From: Erysipelotrichales bacterium
GTDB lineage: Bacteria; Bacillota_I; Bacilli_A; Erysipelotrichales; Erysipelotrichaceae
DNA: 64,000 nt
Direction: 5' to 3'
Assembly: GCA_910575705.1 (NCBI GenBank)
Contig: CAJTFG010000003.1
Span: forward strand, 1 to 64,000
How positions within the stretch are numbered: the stretch's first letter is position 1; the number at the start of each line of letters is the position of its first letter. Shown in pieces: positions 43,821-53,668 of the stretch. The position numbers were made by a program, and so were the translations under genes. The notes under the pieces are model-generated. The model did no database searches. It was given only the letters and a program-made list of their open reading frames with translations, and was not told the DNA's origin.

Positions 43821-44556
43821 GCAGTTCACCTTCTTCCTTCTCCAGAAGAATGACACTTACGTTATCAAAGCCCCCGGCTTCATTTGCTTTTTCGATCAGT
43901 TCATATACCTTTGCACGAGCTTCTCCTTCACTGTTGATAACCTTTAAGATCTCTGCTTCTTCCACATAAGCATGCAGCCCGTCACTGCACAATAACAACT
44001 TTCGATAATCCGGTTTTATCTTATTGATATCGATCTTTACCTTATCCCAAATACCGAGAGCATTCGTCAGCATATTACGATTAGGATGATGCAGCGCCTC
44101 TTCTTGTGTGATCTCTCCTTTTTTTACCAGATCGCTTACAAAAGAATGATCGATCGTCAGACAGACAAATTCTTCATAAAGGCCATAAATACGGGAATCT
44201 CCCACATTGAAAATATAAGAACCATGCGGTGTTACCAAAACACCGACACACGTCGTTCCCATTCCCTTTTGAGAAAGCGATTTGGTGGACTGCATAAAAA
44301 TAAGATCATTGGCTTCACAGATGACCTTCTGCAGCCAGTGCTTGGCTTGCAGATCGCTCGTAAAAGAAGCTGCTGTCATAAATTGATTTTTTAAATGATC
44401 ACAGGCGATCTGCGACGCTACATCCCCGGCCTTACCGCCGCCAATACCATCACAGATCACTGCTAATATACACGCATTCGCATTTTCCACCAGCGCGTAG
44501 CTGTCCTGATTGTTCGTTCTTTTTAAACCGACATCACTGGCTCCGTAAAATTTCAT
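43813..44556 (-). CDS. prpC: PP2C-type protein phosphatase
   Basis: This 247-residue metal-dependent phosphatase reverses the action of the adjacent kinase. PP2C motifs are GLKRTNNQDSY, CDGIGGGKAGDVAS, VGDSRIYG and GFDNVSVI. The ATG at 44556 follows GGAG and overlaps the TGA of rlmN (ATGA). Confidence 0.95.
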   Translation of the reverse strand: MKFYGASDVGLKRTNNQDSYALVENANACILAVICDGIGGGKAGDVASQIACDHLKNQFMTAASFTSDLQAKHWLQKVICEANDLIFMQSTKSLSQKGMGTTCVGVLVTPHGSYIFNVGDSRIYGLYEEFVCLTIDHSFVSDLVKKGEITQEEALHHPNRNMLTNALGIWDKVKIDINKIKPDYRKLLLCSDGLHAYVEEAEILKVINSEGEARAKVYELIEKANEAGGFDNVSVILLEKEEGELHG

Positions 44557-45605
44557 GGTAGCTTCACTCCGTCCTTTCGCATATGCTTTACACGCAGCTG
44601 CCCGCAAGCCGCATCAATATCCCCGCCATGCTCCTTGCGAATCGTACAGCGTATTCCCTGTTTCATCAATGCATCATAAAACACCATGGCACTGGCATGA
44701 TCCACCGACTGAAATCCTTTTTCGTCAACCGCATTATACGGTATCAGATTCACATAGGCATTCAATCCTCGCATCAGTTTTGCCAGCTGCTTAACATGCT
44801 GCGGCTGGTCATTGACGCCTTTGAGAAGAATATATTCAAATGTAAGCCGGCGATTGTTTTCCTCCGCATAAAAAGAAACGGCCTCCATCAATTCCTTCAG
44901 GGGATATGCATGATTGACCGGCATCAGGCGGCTGCGCAGCTCATCATTGGGCGCATGCAGCGACAGCGCCAGATTATACTGCTTATGCTCTTTCGCAAAA
45001 TCATAGATCCGCGGCACCACACCGCATGTGGAAACCGTTATATGGCGGGCACCGATACCTAACCCACAGTCATGATTAACGGTAGAAAGAAAATTCATCA
45101 CTTCATCATAATTATCAAATGGCTCGCCTGTCCCCATCACGACGATATGGCTCAGACGCTCTTCCTGATGATCCAGATCTTTTTGCACATATACGACTTG
45201 GGCAGCCATTTCTCCGCTTGTAAGATCGCGTTTTTTCTTTGTCAAACCACTGGCACAAAATGCACAGCTCATATTGCAGCCTACTTGTGAAGTGACGCAG
45301 ATGCTCTTCCCGTAATCAAATTGCATCAGCACACTTTCGATCAAGGAACCGTCTTCCAACGCAAACAGATATTTCGCAGTACCGTCCTTCGATACCTGCT
45401 TATCGCGAAGTGTCAACGGCTTCAACGAATATGTTTCTTTTAACCGCTCACGCGTTTCCAAAGAAAGATCGCTCATATCATCAATGGAAGTGACTCTTTT
45501 TCGATACAGCCACTGAAAGATCTGATGTCCTCTGAATTTCTTCCAGCCGTTGGCTAATGCCATTTCTCCCATTTCATCATAATTCAAATCATACAAGCTT
45601 TTCAT
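44553..45605 (-). CDS. rlmN: dual-specificity RNA methyltransferase RlmN
   Basis: This 350-residue radical-SAM enzyme makes 2-methyladenosine in 23S rRNA (A2503) and some tRNAs. It has the CNMSCAFCASG cluster motif near residue 108, GMGEPFDNYD and the late catalytic cysteine near residue 338 (DAACGQL). The ATG at 45605 follows GGTGAT; the 37 extra codons upstream have no ribosome site and exceed the family's length. Confidence 0.95.
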   Translation of the reverse strand: MKSLYDLNYDEMGEMALANGWKKFRGHQIFQWLYRKRVTSIDDMSDLSLETRERLKETYSLKPLTLRDKQVSKDGTAKYLFALEDGSLIESVLMQFDYGKSICVTSQVGCNMSCAFCASGLTKKKRDLTSGEMAAQVVYVQKDLDHQEERLSHIVVMGTGEPFDNYDEVMNFLSTVNHDCGLGIGARHITVSTCGVVPRIYDFAKEHKQYNLALSLHAPNDELRSRLMPVNHAYPLKELMEAVSFYAEENNRRLTFEYILLKGVNDQPQHVKQLAKLMRGLNAYVNLIPYNAVDEKGFQSVDHASAMVFYDALMKQGIRCTIRKEHGGDIDAACGQLRVKHMRKDGVKLP

Positions 45606-45664
45606 TTCATCACCATTGCTTATTCTATCACATTTTTCTGCACTCTTCACTAAAAAAAGCGAGT

Positions 45665-46921
45665 TTATCGCTTTGAAATACGCCTTTTCAGCTTTGCCAT
45701 ATAAAATCCATCGCAATCATATACAAAAGGAAAAATCGTCTGTTCCTGCAACAGTTCAAAATCACTGTGATTTTTCAGAAAATCTTCTATCTGCTTCTCA
45801 TTTTCTTTCTTATTCAGCGTACAGGTGGAATAGACGAGCACCCCGCCTTCTTTTACCATAAAAGATGCCCTATGTAAAATCTTTCGTTGCAAAGGGATCA
45901 GTTCATCCATATCAGTGGATCGCATATGATACTTAATGTCGCTCTTCCTGCTTAAAACCCCATAACCGCTGCATGGAACATCGCATAGCACCCGATCAAA
46001 AGAGGCTTCTGTCACATCCAAAAGAAGGGTCGCATCCATAAGGCGTGTATTGATGATAGAAATACCCAGACGCGCTGCGCCTTCTTTGACCAATTCCAAA
46101 CGATGCTCATGAATATCGCCGGCAACGATAACCCCTTCATCACGCATCTTCTGCGCGATATGCGTCGTTTTGGTACCCGGAGCACTGCACACATCTAATA
46201 TGCGCTCTCCCGGCTGAGGATCCAGCAAAACAGCGACCATCTGACTCGCTTCATCCTGTATGGCGATCTTTCCTTCCCGATACAGATCGGTCTCTGCCAA
46301 AGATCCGCCTGCATAGCGAAGCGCATCCTCACATAGCCGTCCGTTTTGAAAGAGCAGATCCTCATGCAGCAATTCCTCTTTCGATGTCTTCAACGTATTG
46401 ATGCGAGCAGCAGGTACATGTATATTTCCATTATATGTACATATCTTCCGACATATATCTTCTCCATATTGCGCATTCCACATGCGAATGAGCCATAAAG
46501 GATGGGACGTTTCGATCGATAAAACCTCTTCCGGTGTTCCCTTCGCTCTGCATACTCCTCGTTTCATCACTTTATGCAATAACGCATTCACAAGCTTTCC
46601 ATAACCTGCACCTTGTGTTTTCGCAAGCTGAACGGCTTCATCGACAATGGCATAGGAAGGTACTTTATCCATATAAAAAAGCTGATAAATGCTCATATCT
46701 AACAAAATAGCGATCGTCTCTTTCGGTTCTTTTTTTACAAGTGCTTCCCACTGATAACGAAGCATGCGATAATTCTGCAACGTTCCATAAACGATATGCG
46801 TAATAAACGAACGGTCGATACGATTAAAAGAGCTTAACTGCTGACGCAATGCAAGGTTGCTGTACGTTCCATCCAGGCATATATCGCAAAGCAGATGCCA
46901 TGCTTTTTCTCTTGTTTTCAT
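45665..46921 (-). CDS. rsmB: 16S rRNA m5C967 methyltransferase RsmB
   Basis: This 418-residue protein has an N-terminal NusB-like RNA-binding domain (about 1-135) and a Rossmann methyltransferase with CSAPGTKTTH, DVPCSGYG and the catalytic cysteine in STCTLNKKENE. The ATG at 46921 follows AAGAGG and overlaps the stop of the PAP2 gene by four bases. Confidence 0.95.
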   Translation of the reverse strand: MKTREKAWHLLCDICLDGTYSNLALRQQLSSFNRIDRSFITHIVYGTLQNYRMLRYQWEALVKKEPKETIAILLDMSIYQLFYMDKVPSYAIVDEAVQLAKTQGAGYGKLVNALLHKVMKRGVCRAKGTPEEVLSIETSHPLWLIRMWNAQYGEDICRKICTYNGNIHVPAARINTLKTSKEELLHEDLLFQNGRLCEDALRYAGGSLAETDLYREGKIAIQDEASQMVAVLLDPQPGERILDVCSAPGTKTTHIAQKMRDEGVIVAGDIHEHRLELVKEGAARLGISIINTRLMDATLLLDVTEASFDRVLCDVPCSGYGVLSRKSDIKYHMRSTDMDELIPLQRKILHRASFMVKEGGVLVYSTCTLNKKENEKQIEDFLKNHSDFELLQEQTIFPFVYDCDGFYMAKLKRRISKR

Positions 46922-47697
46922 ATGTACCTCTTCTGATAAAAATAATGACGGCTGCATAAAAATACAGTATAGGTCACTAAAAATCCACCGGTAATGTCAC
47001 TAAGAAAATGCGCTCCCATGATCATGCGGGAAACCGCCATGGTGATGATCATACCAAATACAAAAACACCGATATACCATGGAACCTTATGTTCTTCACA
47101 ATCCTTCATAGTGACAAATAAGCATAACAGGGATGATATCGCAGCAGTATGACCGCTTGGAAAGGAGTGATGTCCATTGCATCCCTGCGGTAAAAACCAC
47201 GCGCTGAACTGTACTGCCTGTTCCATTTCCCGAAAGCGTATCCTTCCCCAGAAATATTTCAGGACAGCGACTAACAAGCTCGACAGGATAAGCACGCAAA
47301 CATAAAACACCGCCTTTTTTTCCAAACGCTGTAATCGCTCCAGCGACATATGATAAACGATCATATTGCAAAATGACATAAGGAAGATACCGAGTATTAC
47401 TATCAAAAAAAGATGATCGCGGATATTTACAAAATACTTCATAAATTCTATTACCGTATAAAGCGCACTGATGATCTCTGCCAGAAAAAAGAAAATGCTT
47501 TTATGAAGCCGCTGCCGCATGGTAAACACAAAGGTAACAACAGCGATAAACAACCATATGACGCCGCACTGCATGAAGATAGCAAAAACATTTTGAGGAT
47601 CATAAAGAAACGCAGTGATCGAATAATCATAAAAAGTTCCCACTAACAGCAAAATTCCTGCGACAATATAAGGTATCCACCATTTTTTCTCTTCCAT
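46918..47697 (-). CDS. PAP2-family membrane phosphatase
   Basis: This 259-residue protein has about six membrane helices and the three phosphatase motifs of the PAP2 superfamily: KYFWGRIRFRE near residue 150, FPSGHT near 182 and SRMIMGAHFLSD near 225. Likely substrates are lipid diphosphates such as undecaprenyl pyrophosphate, or phosphatidyl phosphates. AAAGGAG precedes the ATG at 47697. It sits between priA and rsmB, where def and fmt usually lie in Bacillota. Confidence 0.9.
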   Translation of the reverse strand: MEEKKWWIPYIVAGILLLVGTFYDYSITAFLYDPQNVFAIFMQCGVIWLFIAVVTFVFTMRQRLHKSIFFFLAEIISALYTVIEFMKYFVNIRDHLFLIVILGIFLMSFCNMIVYHMSLERLQRLEKKAVFYVCVLILSSLLVAVLKYFWGRIRFREMEQAVQFSAWFLPQGCNGHHSFPSGHTAAISSLLCLFVTMKDCEEHKVPWYIGVFVFGMIITMAVSRMIMGAHFLSDITGGFLVTYTVFLCSRHYFYQKRYI

Positions 47698-47707
47698 AAG
47701 CACTCCT

Positions 47708-49867
47708 TTAATCCAAATATATGGGATGCAGATCAATTTCCATGCGTGAACTGCATTTCGCCTGCTGATATTTCCTGTAAAGATGAGAAGCTGCCTGATT
47801 GAGCCGCAGCTGATCTTTTCCTTTCAAGATCATTCGCATCCGATATTCGTCATGTATCTTTGTCAAAGAGACAGGTCCCAGTATACGAATATCATCTGTC
47901 AGCAAGCTTCTGGCAAATGCAGCGTCCCGCTTTGCTTGATCTTCGTGTTTATTTGCGAATACGATACTTACCAGATACGTATAAGGCGGATAACCGGCAA
48001 GATGGCGATAGCGCATCTCCTGTTTAAAAAAGGATACATAATCATGCGCAGCCGCACACGTAATGGCATAATGCGATGTATCATATGTCTGTATGACCAC
48101 TTCTCCGGCATACTGACCGCGGCCGCTTCTGCCGCAAGCCTGTTCCAAAAGGTCATATGTAATTTCCGCACATCGATAATCGCTGCGATTCAGCAATGCA
48201 TCCCCATTGAGGATTCCGACCAACGTCACCTTTTCTACATCCAGCCCTTTTGCGATCATCTGCGTACCTAATAAAATATCGGCTTCATGTCTTTGAAAAG
48301 CAGCTAAAATCTTTTCATGAGCGTTTTTCCTCATCGTAGTGTCCGCATCCATCCGCAAAACTCCGGCGCCCGGAAACTTTTCTTTTACAAGTTCTTCTAA
48401 ACGCTGCGTTCCCGACCCCAAATAACGCCAGCTGTCCGCATTGCAAGACGGGCATAACGAAGGAAGCGGCATCTGATAGCCGCACGTATGGCATTTCAGC
48501 TTATGCTCGTCTTTATGATATGCCATTGCGATATCACAATGCGGGCACATCTGTACATATCCGCATTCCATACAGCGCAAGATCGGCGTATACCCACGGC
48601 GATTCAGCAGAAGGATGATCTGTTCCCGGCGCTCCAAACGCTCCTGCATCTTTTCTAACATCACATCCGAAAGCAAATAATTCTCACGATGCCGGATCGC
48701 CTTTCCCATTTCCACCAAATGGACCTTCGGCAGCTGCTGACGAATACGATGCGGCATATTGATCAAACGATAAATGTGCTTATGAGCACGGGCATATGAT
48801 TCAAGAGAAGGCGTTGCGCTTGCAAGGATCACCTTCGCATGGTGAAACTTCCCTCTTTCAATGGCAATATCGCGGCAGTGATAACGTGGAGTGCTGTCTT
48901 GCTTATAACTCGTATCGTGTTCCTCATCCAAAATGATGTAACCCAGATGATCAAACGGCATAAAGATCGCGCTCCTAGTACCGACGACGATGCTTACCTG
49001 ATGCCGCTTTACAAGCTGATACTGTTCATATTTCTCTTGATTATTCAAAGCGCTGTGATAAATGGCAACCTGTGTTCCAAAGCGTTCCCTTACCCGTTTC
49101 ACCATCTGCGGTGTTAAAGATATTTCCGGAACGAGCAGCAACACCTGCTTGTTTTCTTCTAAAGCCCGTTTCGCCAACTGAAGGAACACTTCAGTTTTTC
49201 CGCTTCCGGTCGCACCATGCAGCAAGATTACCTCTTTGGAATCGGCTGAAACGATCTGCTGAAGAGCATTATCCTGATCAGGCGTAAGTGACAAAAAAGG
49301 AGCTGGGGCACAAGAAAAACGCGATGCTTGCGCCTCTTTCATAACAACGCGGACACACCCTAATTCAATCAGTTTTTTCCCTACGCTTTTAAATTTTTTA
49401 TAAAATTCACTGCGAAGCATCATATCGTTTTTTTGCAGCTGCCGCAATGCTTCTCTTTGCTTTTCTGTAAGCTTCTCTATTTCCTTTTGAAAACATATAT
49501 ATGCTTCCAGTTTAATCGTTTCTTTGCTGCTGCGCGGTTTCAGTTTTGCCGGCAGCATTACCTGAAAACAGCTGATCACAGGAGCGATATACGCTTGGGA
49601 CATCCATTTCGCCAGATGAAACAGCTCTTCATTGATCAGCGGTTCCTGATCGATCACTTCCCGTATCGGTTTCACTGCAAACGGCTGTTGCTGCAAGTAT
49701 TCCTCATCCCACTCTTCCACATGATCGACGAACCCGATCAAAGACTGCGCGCCAAAAGGAACGCGAACGCGCACACCGCGCTGTACAGAAAAACTATCAC
49801 AACTATAAGAAAATGTGTGATCCAGTTCGGGAATGGGATGTTCTATATATACCTGTGCAATTTTCAT
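47708..49867 (-). CDS. priA: primosomal replication restart helicase PriA
   Basis: This 719-residue helicase restarts stalled forks. It has an N-terminal 3'-DNA-binding domain (residues 1-105), Walker A GATGSGKTEV near residue 222, DEEH, a zinc region with four CxxC pairs (from CMECGYVQMCPHC to CPSC), and helicase motifs VI near 570. The ATG has no good ribosome site. It lies 60 bases downstream of the gmk terminator and probably uses its own promoter. Confidence 0.96.
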   Translation of the reverse strand: MKIAQVYIEHPIPELDHTFSYSCDSFSVQRGVRVRVPFGAQSLIGFVDHVEEWDEEYLQQQPFAVKPIREVIDQEPLINEELFHLAKWMSQAYIAPVISCFQVMLPAKLKPRSSKETIKLEAYICFQKEIEKLTEKQREALRQLQKNDMMLRSEFYKKFKSVGKKLIELGCVRVVMKEAQASRFSCAPAPFLSLTPDQDNALQQIVSADSKEVILLHGATGSGKTEVFLQLAKRALEENKQVLLLVPEISLTPQMVKRVRERFGTQVAIYHSALNNQEKYEQYQLVKRHQVSIVVGTRSAIFMPFDHLGYIILDEEHDTSYKQDSTPRYHCRDIAIERGKFHHAKVILASATPSLESYARAHKHIYRLINMPHRIRQQLPKVHLVEMGKAIRHRENYLLSDVMLEKMQERLERREQIILLLNRRGYTPILRCMECGYVQMCPHCDIAMAYHKDEHKLKCHTCGYQMPLPSLCPSCNADSWRYLGSGTQRLEELVKEKFPGAGVLRMDADTTMRKNAHEKILAAFQRHEADILLGTQMIAKGLDVEKVTLVGILNGDALLNRSDYRCAEITYDLLEQACGRSGRGQYAGEVVIQTYDTSHYAITCAAAHDYVSFFKQEMRYRHLAGYPPYTYLVSIVFANKHEDQAKRDAAFARSLLTDDIRILGPVSLTKIHDEYRMRMILKGKDQLRLNQAASHLYRKYQQAKCSSRMEIDLHPIYLD

Positions 49868-49925
49868 GGTTAAATTCTACCATATTTTATTTGGTTTTGC
49901 ATAAAATCGGACAGATTCGTAAAAC

Positions 49926-49949
49926 AAAAGCTTCTGTAATACAGAAGCC
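49926..49949 (-). terminator. terminator of gmk
   Basis: GCTTCTGT and ACAGAAGC form an 8-bp stem with a 3-base loop right after the gmk stop, followed on the minus strand by four T. Confidence 0.7.
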
Positions 49950-50530
49950 TATTCTTCCTCTTGTTCCTGTTCCATATGCCGCCGAATGATCAGTGTGATC
50001 ATATCCGCCGCTAATTGCGGATCATCGTTGCATACGACATACTTATAATCTTTTACCATCTTCATTTCGCGAACAGCCTTAGCCAAACGTTGCTGCACAA
50101 CCTCTTCCGGCTCGCTCCGACGACCGCGTATGCGTTTTTCCAACTCTTCCATGCTCGGAGGAATGATAAAAATACTGACGGCATCCGGGCATTTTTCCCT
50201 TACCTGTGTTGCGCCCTGGACTTCGATCTCCAAAAGAACATTTTTTCCTTCTTTGCGAAGCCGTTCTATCTGTGATAGAGGTGTTCCATAATAATTACCG
50301 ACAAATTCAGCCCATTCTAATAGGTCTCCTTCACGGATCGCTTCTTCAAAACGTTCTTTGGTCGTAAAGATATAATCTTTTCCATCTATTTCATTCTTTC
50401 TCGGAGACCGGGTTGTCATAGAAATAGAATATGTGAGATTCAACCCTTCGTCTTTCATGAAATATTCCCGAATGGTACCTTTTCCTACACCGCTAGGGCC
50501 GCTGATGATGATCAAAAGTCCTCTTTTCAT
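49949..50530 (-). CDS. gmk: guanylate kinase
   Basis: This 193-residue enzyme phosphorylates GMP. It has the P-loop SGPSGVGKGT near residue 10, SMTTRSPRKNEIDGKDY and the later LLEIEVQGA. The ATG at 50530 stands 7 bases from GGAGG; the adjacent TTG is too close. Confidence 0.97.
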   Translation of the reverse strand: MKRGLLIIISGPSGVGKGTIREYFMKDEGLNLTYSISMTTRSPRKNEIDGKDYIFTTKERFEEAIREGDLLEWAEFVGNYYGTPLSQIERLRKEGKNVLLEIEVQGATQVREKCPDAVSIFIIPPSMEELEKRIRGRRSEPEEVVQQRLAKAVREMKMVKDYKYVVCNDDPQLAADMITLIIRRHMEQEQEEE

Positions 50531-50551
50531 CAAAGCACCTCCTTTTCTACC

Positions 50552-50580
50552 ATTTTACTAGTCGCAAGAAGGCTTGTCAA
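50552..50580 (-). promoter_or_regulatory. promoter of gmk
   Basis: On the minus strand TTGACA (50575-50580) and TAAAAT (50552-50557) are spaced by 17 bases. Confidence 0.7.
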
Positions 50581-50672
50581 ACATGATTTTCATAATTCAC
50601 GCACTATATTTTACATATGGATAACACTTATATATCATCGAGAAGGCCACCCTATCCCATATATCCATACCG

Positions 50673-51506
50673 CTATTTTCCTATAGTCTTCTTATACTCT
50701 CCCGGCGTTATGGAATATGTATTCTTAAATGTCTTATATAAGCTCACATCCGATTTAAAACCGCTTAATAAAGCGATCTCCTCTATCGTTTTCGTCGTTG
50801 ACAACAACAGTATCTTCACCTGTGAAAGACGTTTTCGTATCAAATACTCGTATGGCGTCATCAGCATGATCTCCTTAAAGATGCGAAGGAAATAATACTC
50901 GCTGTATCCTGTCGCTTCCGAAATATCTTTCAGCTTTATATCCCGCTGATAGTTTTCTTCCATAAAGGTCAGCGCCTTATCGATCACATCCTGTTTACTG
51001 CTCCATGATTTCAGCACGTGCCGTTCAATGTGCAGATCGGCATATAGGCGTAAAACGGAAGAACTGATAGAAAACTCATCGACCAAGTGATATTTATCCA
51101 GACTTTGAAAAACGGAATGAAAAAATATCTCTGTTTTTTTACTGAAACGCAAATCCATGATGATCGTATCCTCCCGGATGTACTGATCGATATCCATTCC
51201 TTCCAAAACAGCATAATACCCCTCACATTCATCCAAAAAGACGGAGAACGGCTGATGCATTCTCTTGATCAATGTAGCAGAACCACACAACGCATGATAT
51301 TCCCTCCCATCCACAAGGATGGCATTTCCCCCATTCACATATAAAACAAGATACTGCTGTTCTTTGATCTCATCAAAATGCTGAATATAAGATTCCTTCA
51401 TTTTAAAATGACCGATCTGCTTCACCATCTGCAAATGCGTTTGCGCAAACTGCGTAGGCTGCAATACATCTTCTCTGAGAAAATCCGCTTTATCATGGTC
51501 AAACAC
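50673..51506 (-). CDS. AraC-family transcriptional regulator
   Basis: This 277-residue protein has an N-terminal effector-binding region (about 1-165) and a C-terminal double helix-turn-helix AraC domain (about 175-275) with ISEATGYSEYYFLRIFKE and IALLSGFKSDVSLYKTFKN. The GTG at 51506 has GAGGTG 6 bases upstream; a GTG three codons earlier has no site. It lies just downstream of the corrinoid methyl-transfer operon on the same strand and is the likely regulator of that operon, by position only. Confidence 0.88.
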   Translation of the reverse strand: MFDHDKADFLREDVLQPTQFAQTHLQMVKQIGHFKMKESYIQHFDEIKEQQYLVLYVNGGNAILVDGREYHALCGSATLIKRMHQPFSVFLDECEGYYAVLEGMDIDQYIREDTIIMDLRFSKKTEIFFHSVFQSLDKYHLVDEFSISSSVLRLYADLHIERHVLKSWSSKQDVIDKALTFMEENYQRDIKLKDISEATGYSEYYFLRIFKEIMLMTPYEYLIRKRLSQVKILLLSTTKTIEEIALLSGFKSDVSLYKTFKNTYSITPGEYKKTIGK

Positions 51507-51540
51507 GAGTATCACCTCAGCGCTATTATATCATTAATAA

Positions 51541-51563
51541 GACGCTCTCAAAAGAAGAGCGTC
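51541..51563 (-). promoter_or_regulatory. inverted repeat between the activator gene and the AraC gene
   Basis: GACGCTCT and AGAGCGTC form a perfect 8-bp inverted repeat with a 7-base spacer. It overlaps the stop of the activator gene and lies just upstream of a TATAAT that could drive the AraC gene. It could be a weak terminator or an operator; the T tract is poor. Confidence 0.45.
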
Positions 51564-53031
51564 AATTTTCATTACATATTTCCAACATCATATGTTCCAT
51601 AAACAGCTGTGTAAACAATTCATCCCCTGCCAAAAGCAGACATTCACTTCTGTTTCGTATGTCTTCTATGCTTTCGATATCCTGATGTATCGCATACTGA
51701 CATGTTCCACGAAGAGCGCTGTTTCCAAGCACATGGAGACGTCCCGAAAGCTTATCAGGCAAAATTCCCAAAGCCAAAAGATCCTGCGGCCGGGCATATT
51801 TACCGAATCCTCCGGCTATATATAATTCTTCAATTGCAGAAACGCTAATCGAGGCGTGCCGGCACATACATAAAAATGCAGCGATAACCGATGCCTTTGC
51901 CAACTGAAATTCACGGACATCTTTCTGATTCACGACCGCCTTGGGATGAAAGAACAACTCCTTAGCAAGATAGCCGTCCGGCTCCAGCAGTCCGTTATCC
52001 AAAGCCTGATGAAAGATCGAAAGATAACCGCTTCCACAAATACCGCAGACAGGTGCCTGTTCCAATGTTTCATAGTGCCATTTTTCGTCATAGCCACTCC
52101 TACAAAGAGCTCCCGATACGGCACCGCTCCCACAGCTCATATTGCCCCCTTCAAAGGCCGGTCCGCAGGCAGCGCTCGTAACATAGAGACGATGATCATG
52201 ATACAATGCCATTTCCCCATTTGTCCCCAGATCGATCAATGCCTTTGTCTTATCCTGCTTCATAATCTGTGTGCTGTAAAGTCCCATGACCACATCACTG
52301 CCCACATAAGCGGAGATCGGAGGCAACAGCTGGATCACAAAACGATGTTTCCAATTCGGAAACAGCTGTTGACCGGGCAGTTCTTTGTACGTATCCAAAG
52401 TACAGCGATACGGTGCTTGACCGATACTGCTTGGGTCAACTCCCGCAAATAGATGCATCATAGTCGGATTCCCGCATACGCACATCCGCTTCCACGCATA
52501 CCCATCAAAGGAAGCAAGCTCTTTTTCGATCTTCTTGACCAATATGGATTGAAGGGGCTCTATACCGATCTTAGCTGTCTGTGCAATACGCGTGATAACA
52601 TCGGCTCCATAACGGCTTTGGGGATTTAAAAATGTCTTCTCTCGTAAGATCTTTCCCTCATACAAGTCGATCAATACAGCCGCGATCGTCGTCGTTCCGA
52701 TATCCAAGGCAACCGCAAATCCCTCTTCTTTAACGCTTTCAAAAGTTTCTTCATGAATGGAACAGATCGTATAAGACACATGTTCACGATATGGTTCGCA
52801 CACACAGTCATCCTCACAATCGGGATGGGCACATGCCAGACGAACGCCAAGAAGCAATTCCTCTTCCGATAAATGTCGGCGTTCCGCATCATGAATCGGA
52901 AGATTCCCTTGCATTACGCGGATCTTGCACTTCCCACAGCGGTGATTCCCACCGCAAGGTGCCTGTATTTCGAAAGAAGAATCCCGCATGATCGCATCAT
53001 ACAGATTCTCATGTTTTGAAATGAACGCCAT
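51562..53031 (-). CDS. reductive activator of corrinoid protein (RACo-like)
   Basis: This 489-residue protein has an N-terminal [2Fe-2S] ferredoxin domain with CGGNHRCGKC (C26, C32, C35) and a fourth cysteine near residue 72. An ASKHA-type ATPase domain follows, with VALDIGTTTIAAVL near 100, ALIDLGTNGEMAL near 255 and ELYIAGGFGKY near 405. RACo-type enzymes use ATP and a reductant to return inactive Co(II) corrinoid to Co(I). Its ATG overlaps the TGA of the corrinoid-protein gene (TGATG). It is the last gene of the four-gene methyl-transfer operon. Confidence 0.9.
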   Translation of the reverse strand: MAFISKHENLYDAIMRDSSFEIQAPCGGNHRCGKCKIRVMQGNLPIHDAERRHLSEEELLLGVRLACAHPDCEDDCVCEPYREHVSYTICSIHEETFESVKEEGFAVALDIGTTTIAAVLIDLYEGKILREKTFLNPQSRYGADVITRIAQTAKIGIEPLQSILVKKIEKELASFDGYAWKRMCVCGNPTMMHLFAGVDPSSIGQAPYRCTLDTYKELPGQQLFPNWKHRFVIQLLPPISAYVGSDVVMGLYSTQIMKQDKTKALIDLGTNGEMALYHDHRLYVTSAACGPAFEGGNMSCGSGAVSGALCRSGYDEKWHYETLEQAPVCGICGSGYLSIFHQALDNGLLEPDGYLAKELFFHPKAVVNQKDVREFQLAKASVIAAFLCMCRHASISVSAIEELYIAGGFGKYARPQDLLALGILPDKLSGRLHVLGNSALRGTCQYAIHQDIESIEDIRNRSECLLLAGDELFTQLFMEHMMLEICNEN

Positions 53032-53663
53032 CAGCAATACTGTAATAAGGTATCGGCCAAGGCTACGGCATCTTCCGTATAAATATCCGCACCGACTTCA
53101 TCCGCAAAAGCCGGAGTAATCGGCGCTCCTCCGACCGCAACCTTCACACGATCACGCAGACCCGCTTCTTGTAAAGCATCGATCACTACCTTGAAATTTC
53201 CCATTGACGTCGTCAGCAAAGAAGAAAGACATACTACCATAGGCTGATATTCACGTACCGCTTCTACAAACTTATCCGCACCGACATCGACACCGACGTC
53301 GATTACTTTGAAATTTTTGGCTTTCAACATCAAAGCACATAGATTTTTACCGATATCATGAAGATCCCCTTGCACTGTTCCGATGACTACCACCGGTCTT
53401 TCCGCTTCTTTTTCTTCTAACAAATATGGTTCCAAAAGAGGAATTGCGGCATTCATACATCTTGCGGTAATCAAAACCTCCGGGATAAAAGCAGTACCGT
53501 CTGCCCATTTCTTCGCAATGATATCCATCGCCTGTAACAGCCCTTCCTGCAAGATGGTCTGGGCAGGAACGCCTTCTTTTAACGCGCGTTCTACCAAAGC
53601 ATTCACTTCATTCATCTTGCCTTTCGGCATCAATGTTTTGATTTCTTCCATAAGTTCATTCAT
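53031..53663 (-). CDS. corrinoid (B12-binding) methyl-carrier protein
   Basis: This 210-residue protein has a helical cap domain (about 1-88) and a B12-binding Rossmann domain with DLHDIG (D100, H102 as lower cobalt ligand, G105), SSLLTTSM near 147 and GGAPIT near 175. It is the MtaC/MtbC/MtvC type, carrying a methyl group between two methyltransferases. The ATG at 53663 is preferred; the GTG at 53672 sits against the GGAG site. Confidence 0.94.
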   Translation of the reverse strand: MNELMEEIKTLMPKGKMNEVNALVERALKEGVPAQTILQEGLLQAMDIIAKKWADGTAFIPEVLITARCMNAAIPLLEPYLLEEKEAERPVVVIGTVQGDLHDIGKNLCALMLKAKNFKVIDVGVDVGADKFVEAVREYQPMVVCLSSLLTTSMGNFKVVIDALQEAGLRDRVKVAVGGAPITPAFADEVGADIYTEDAVALADTLLQYC

Positions 53664-53668
53664 ATCGT

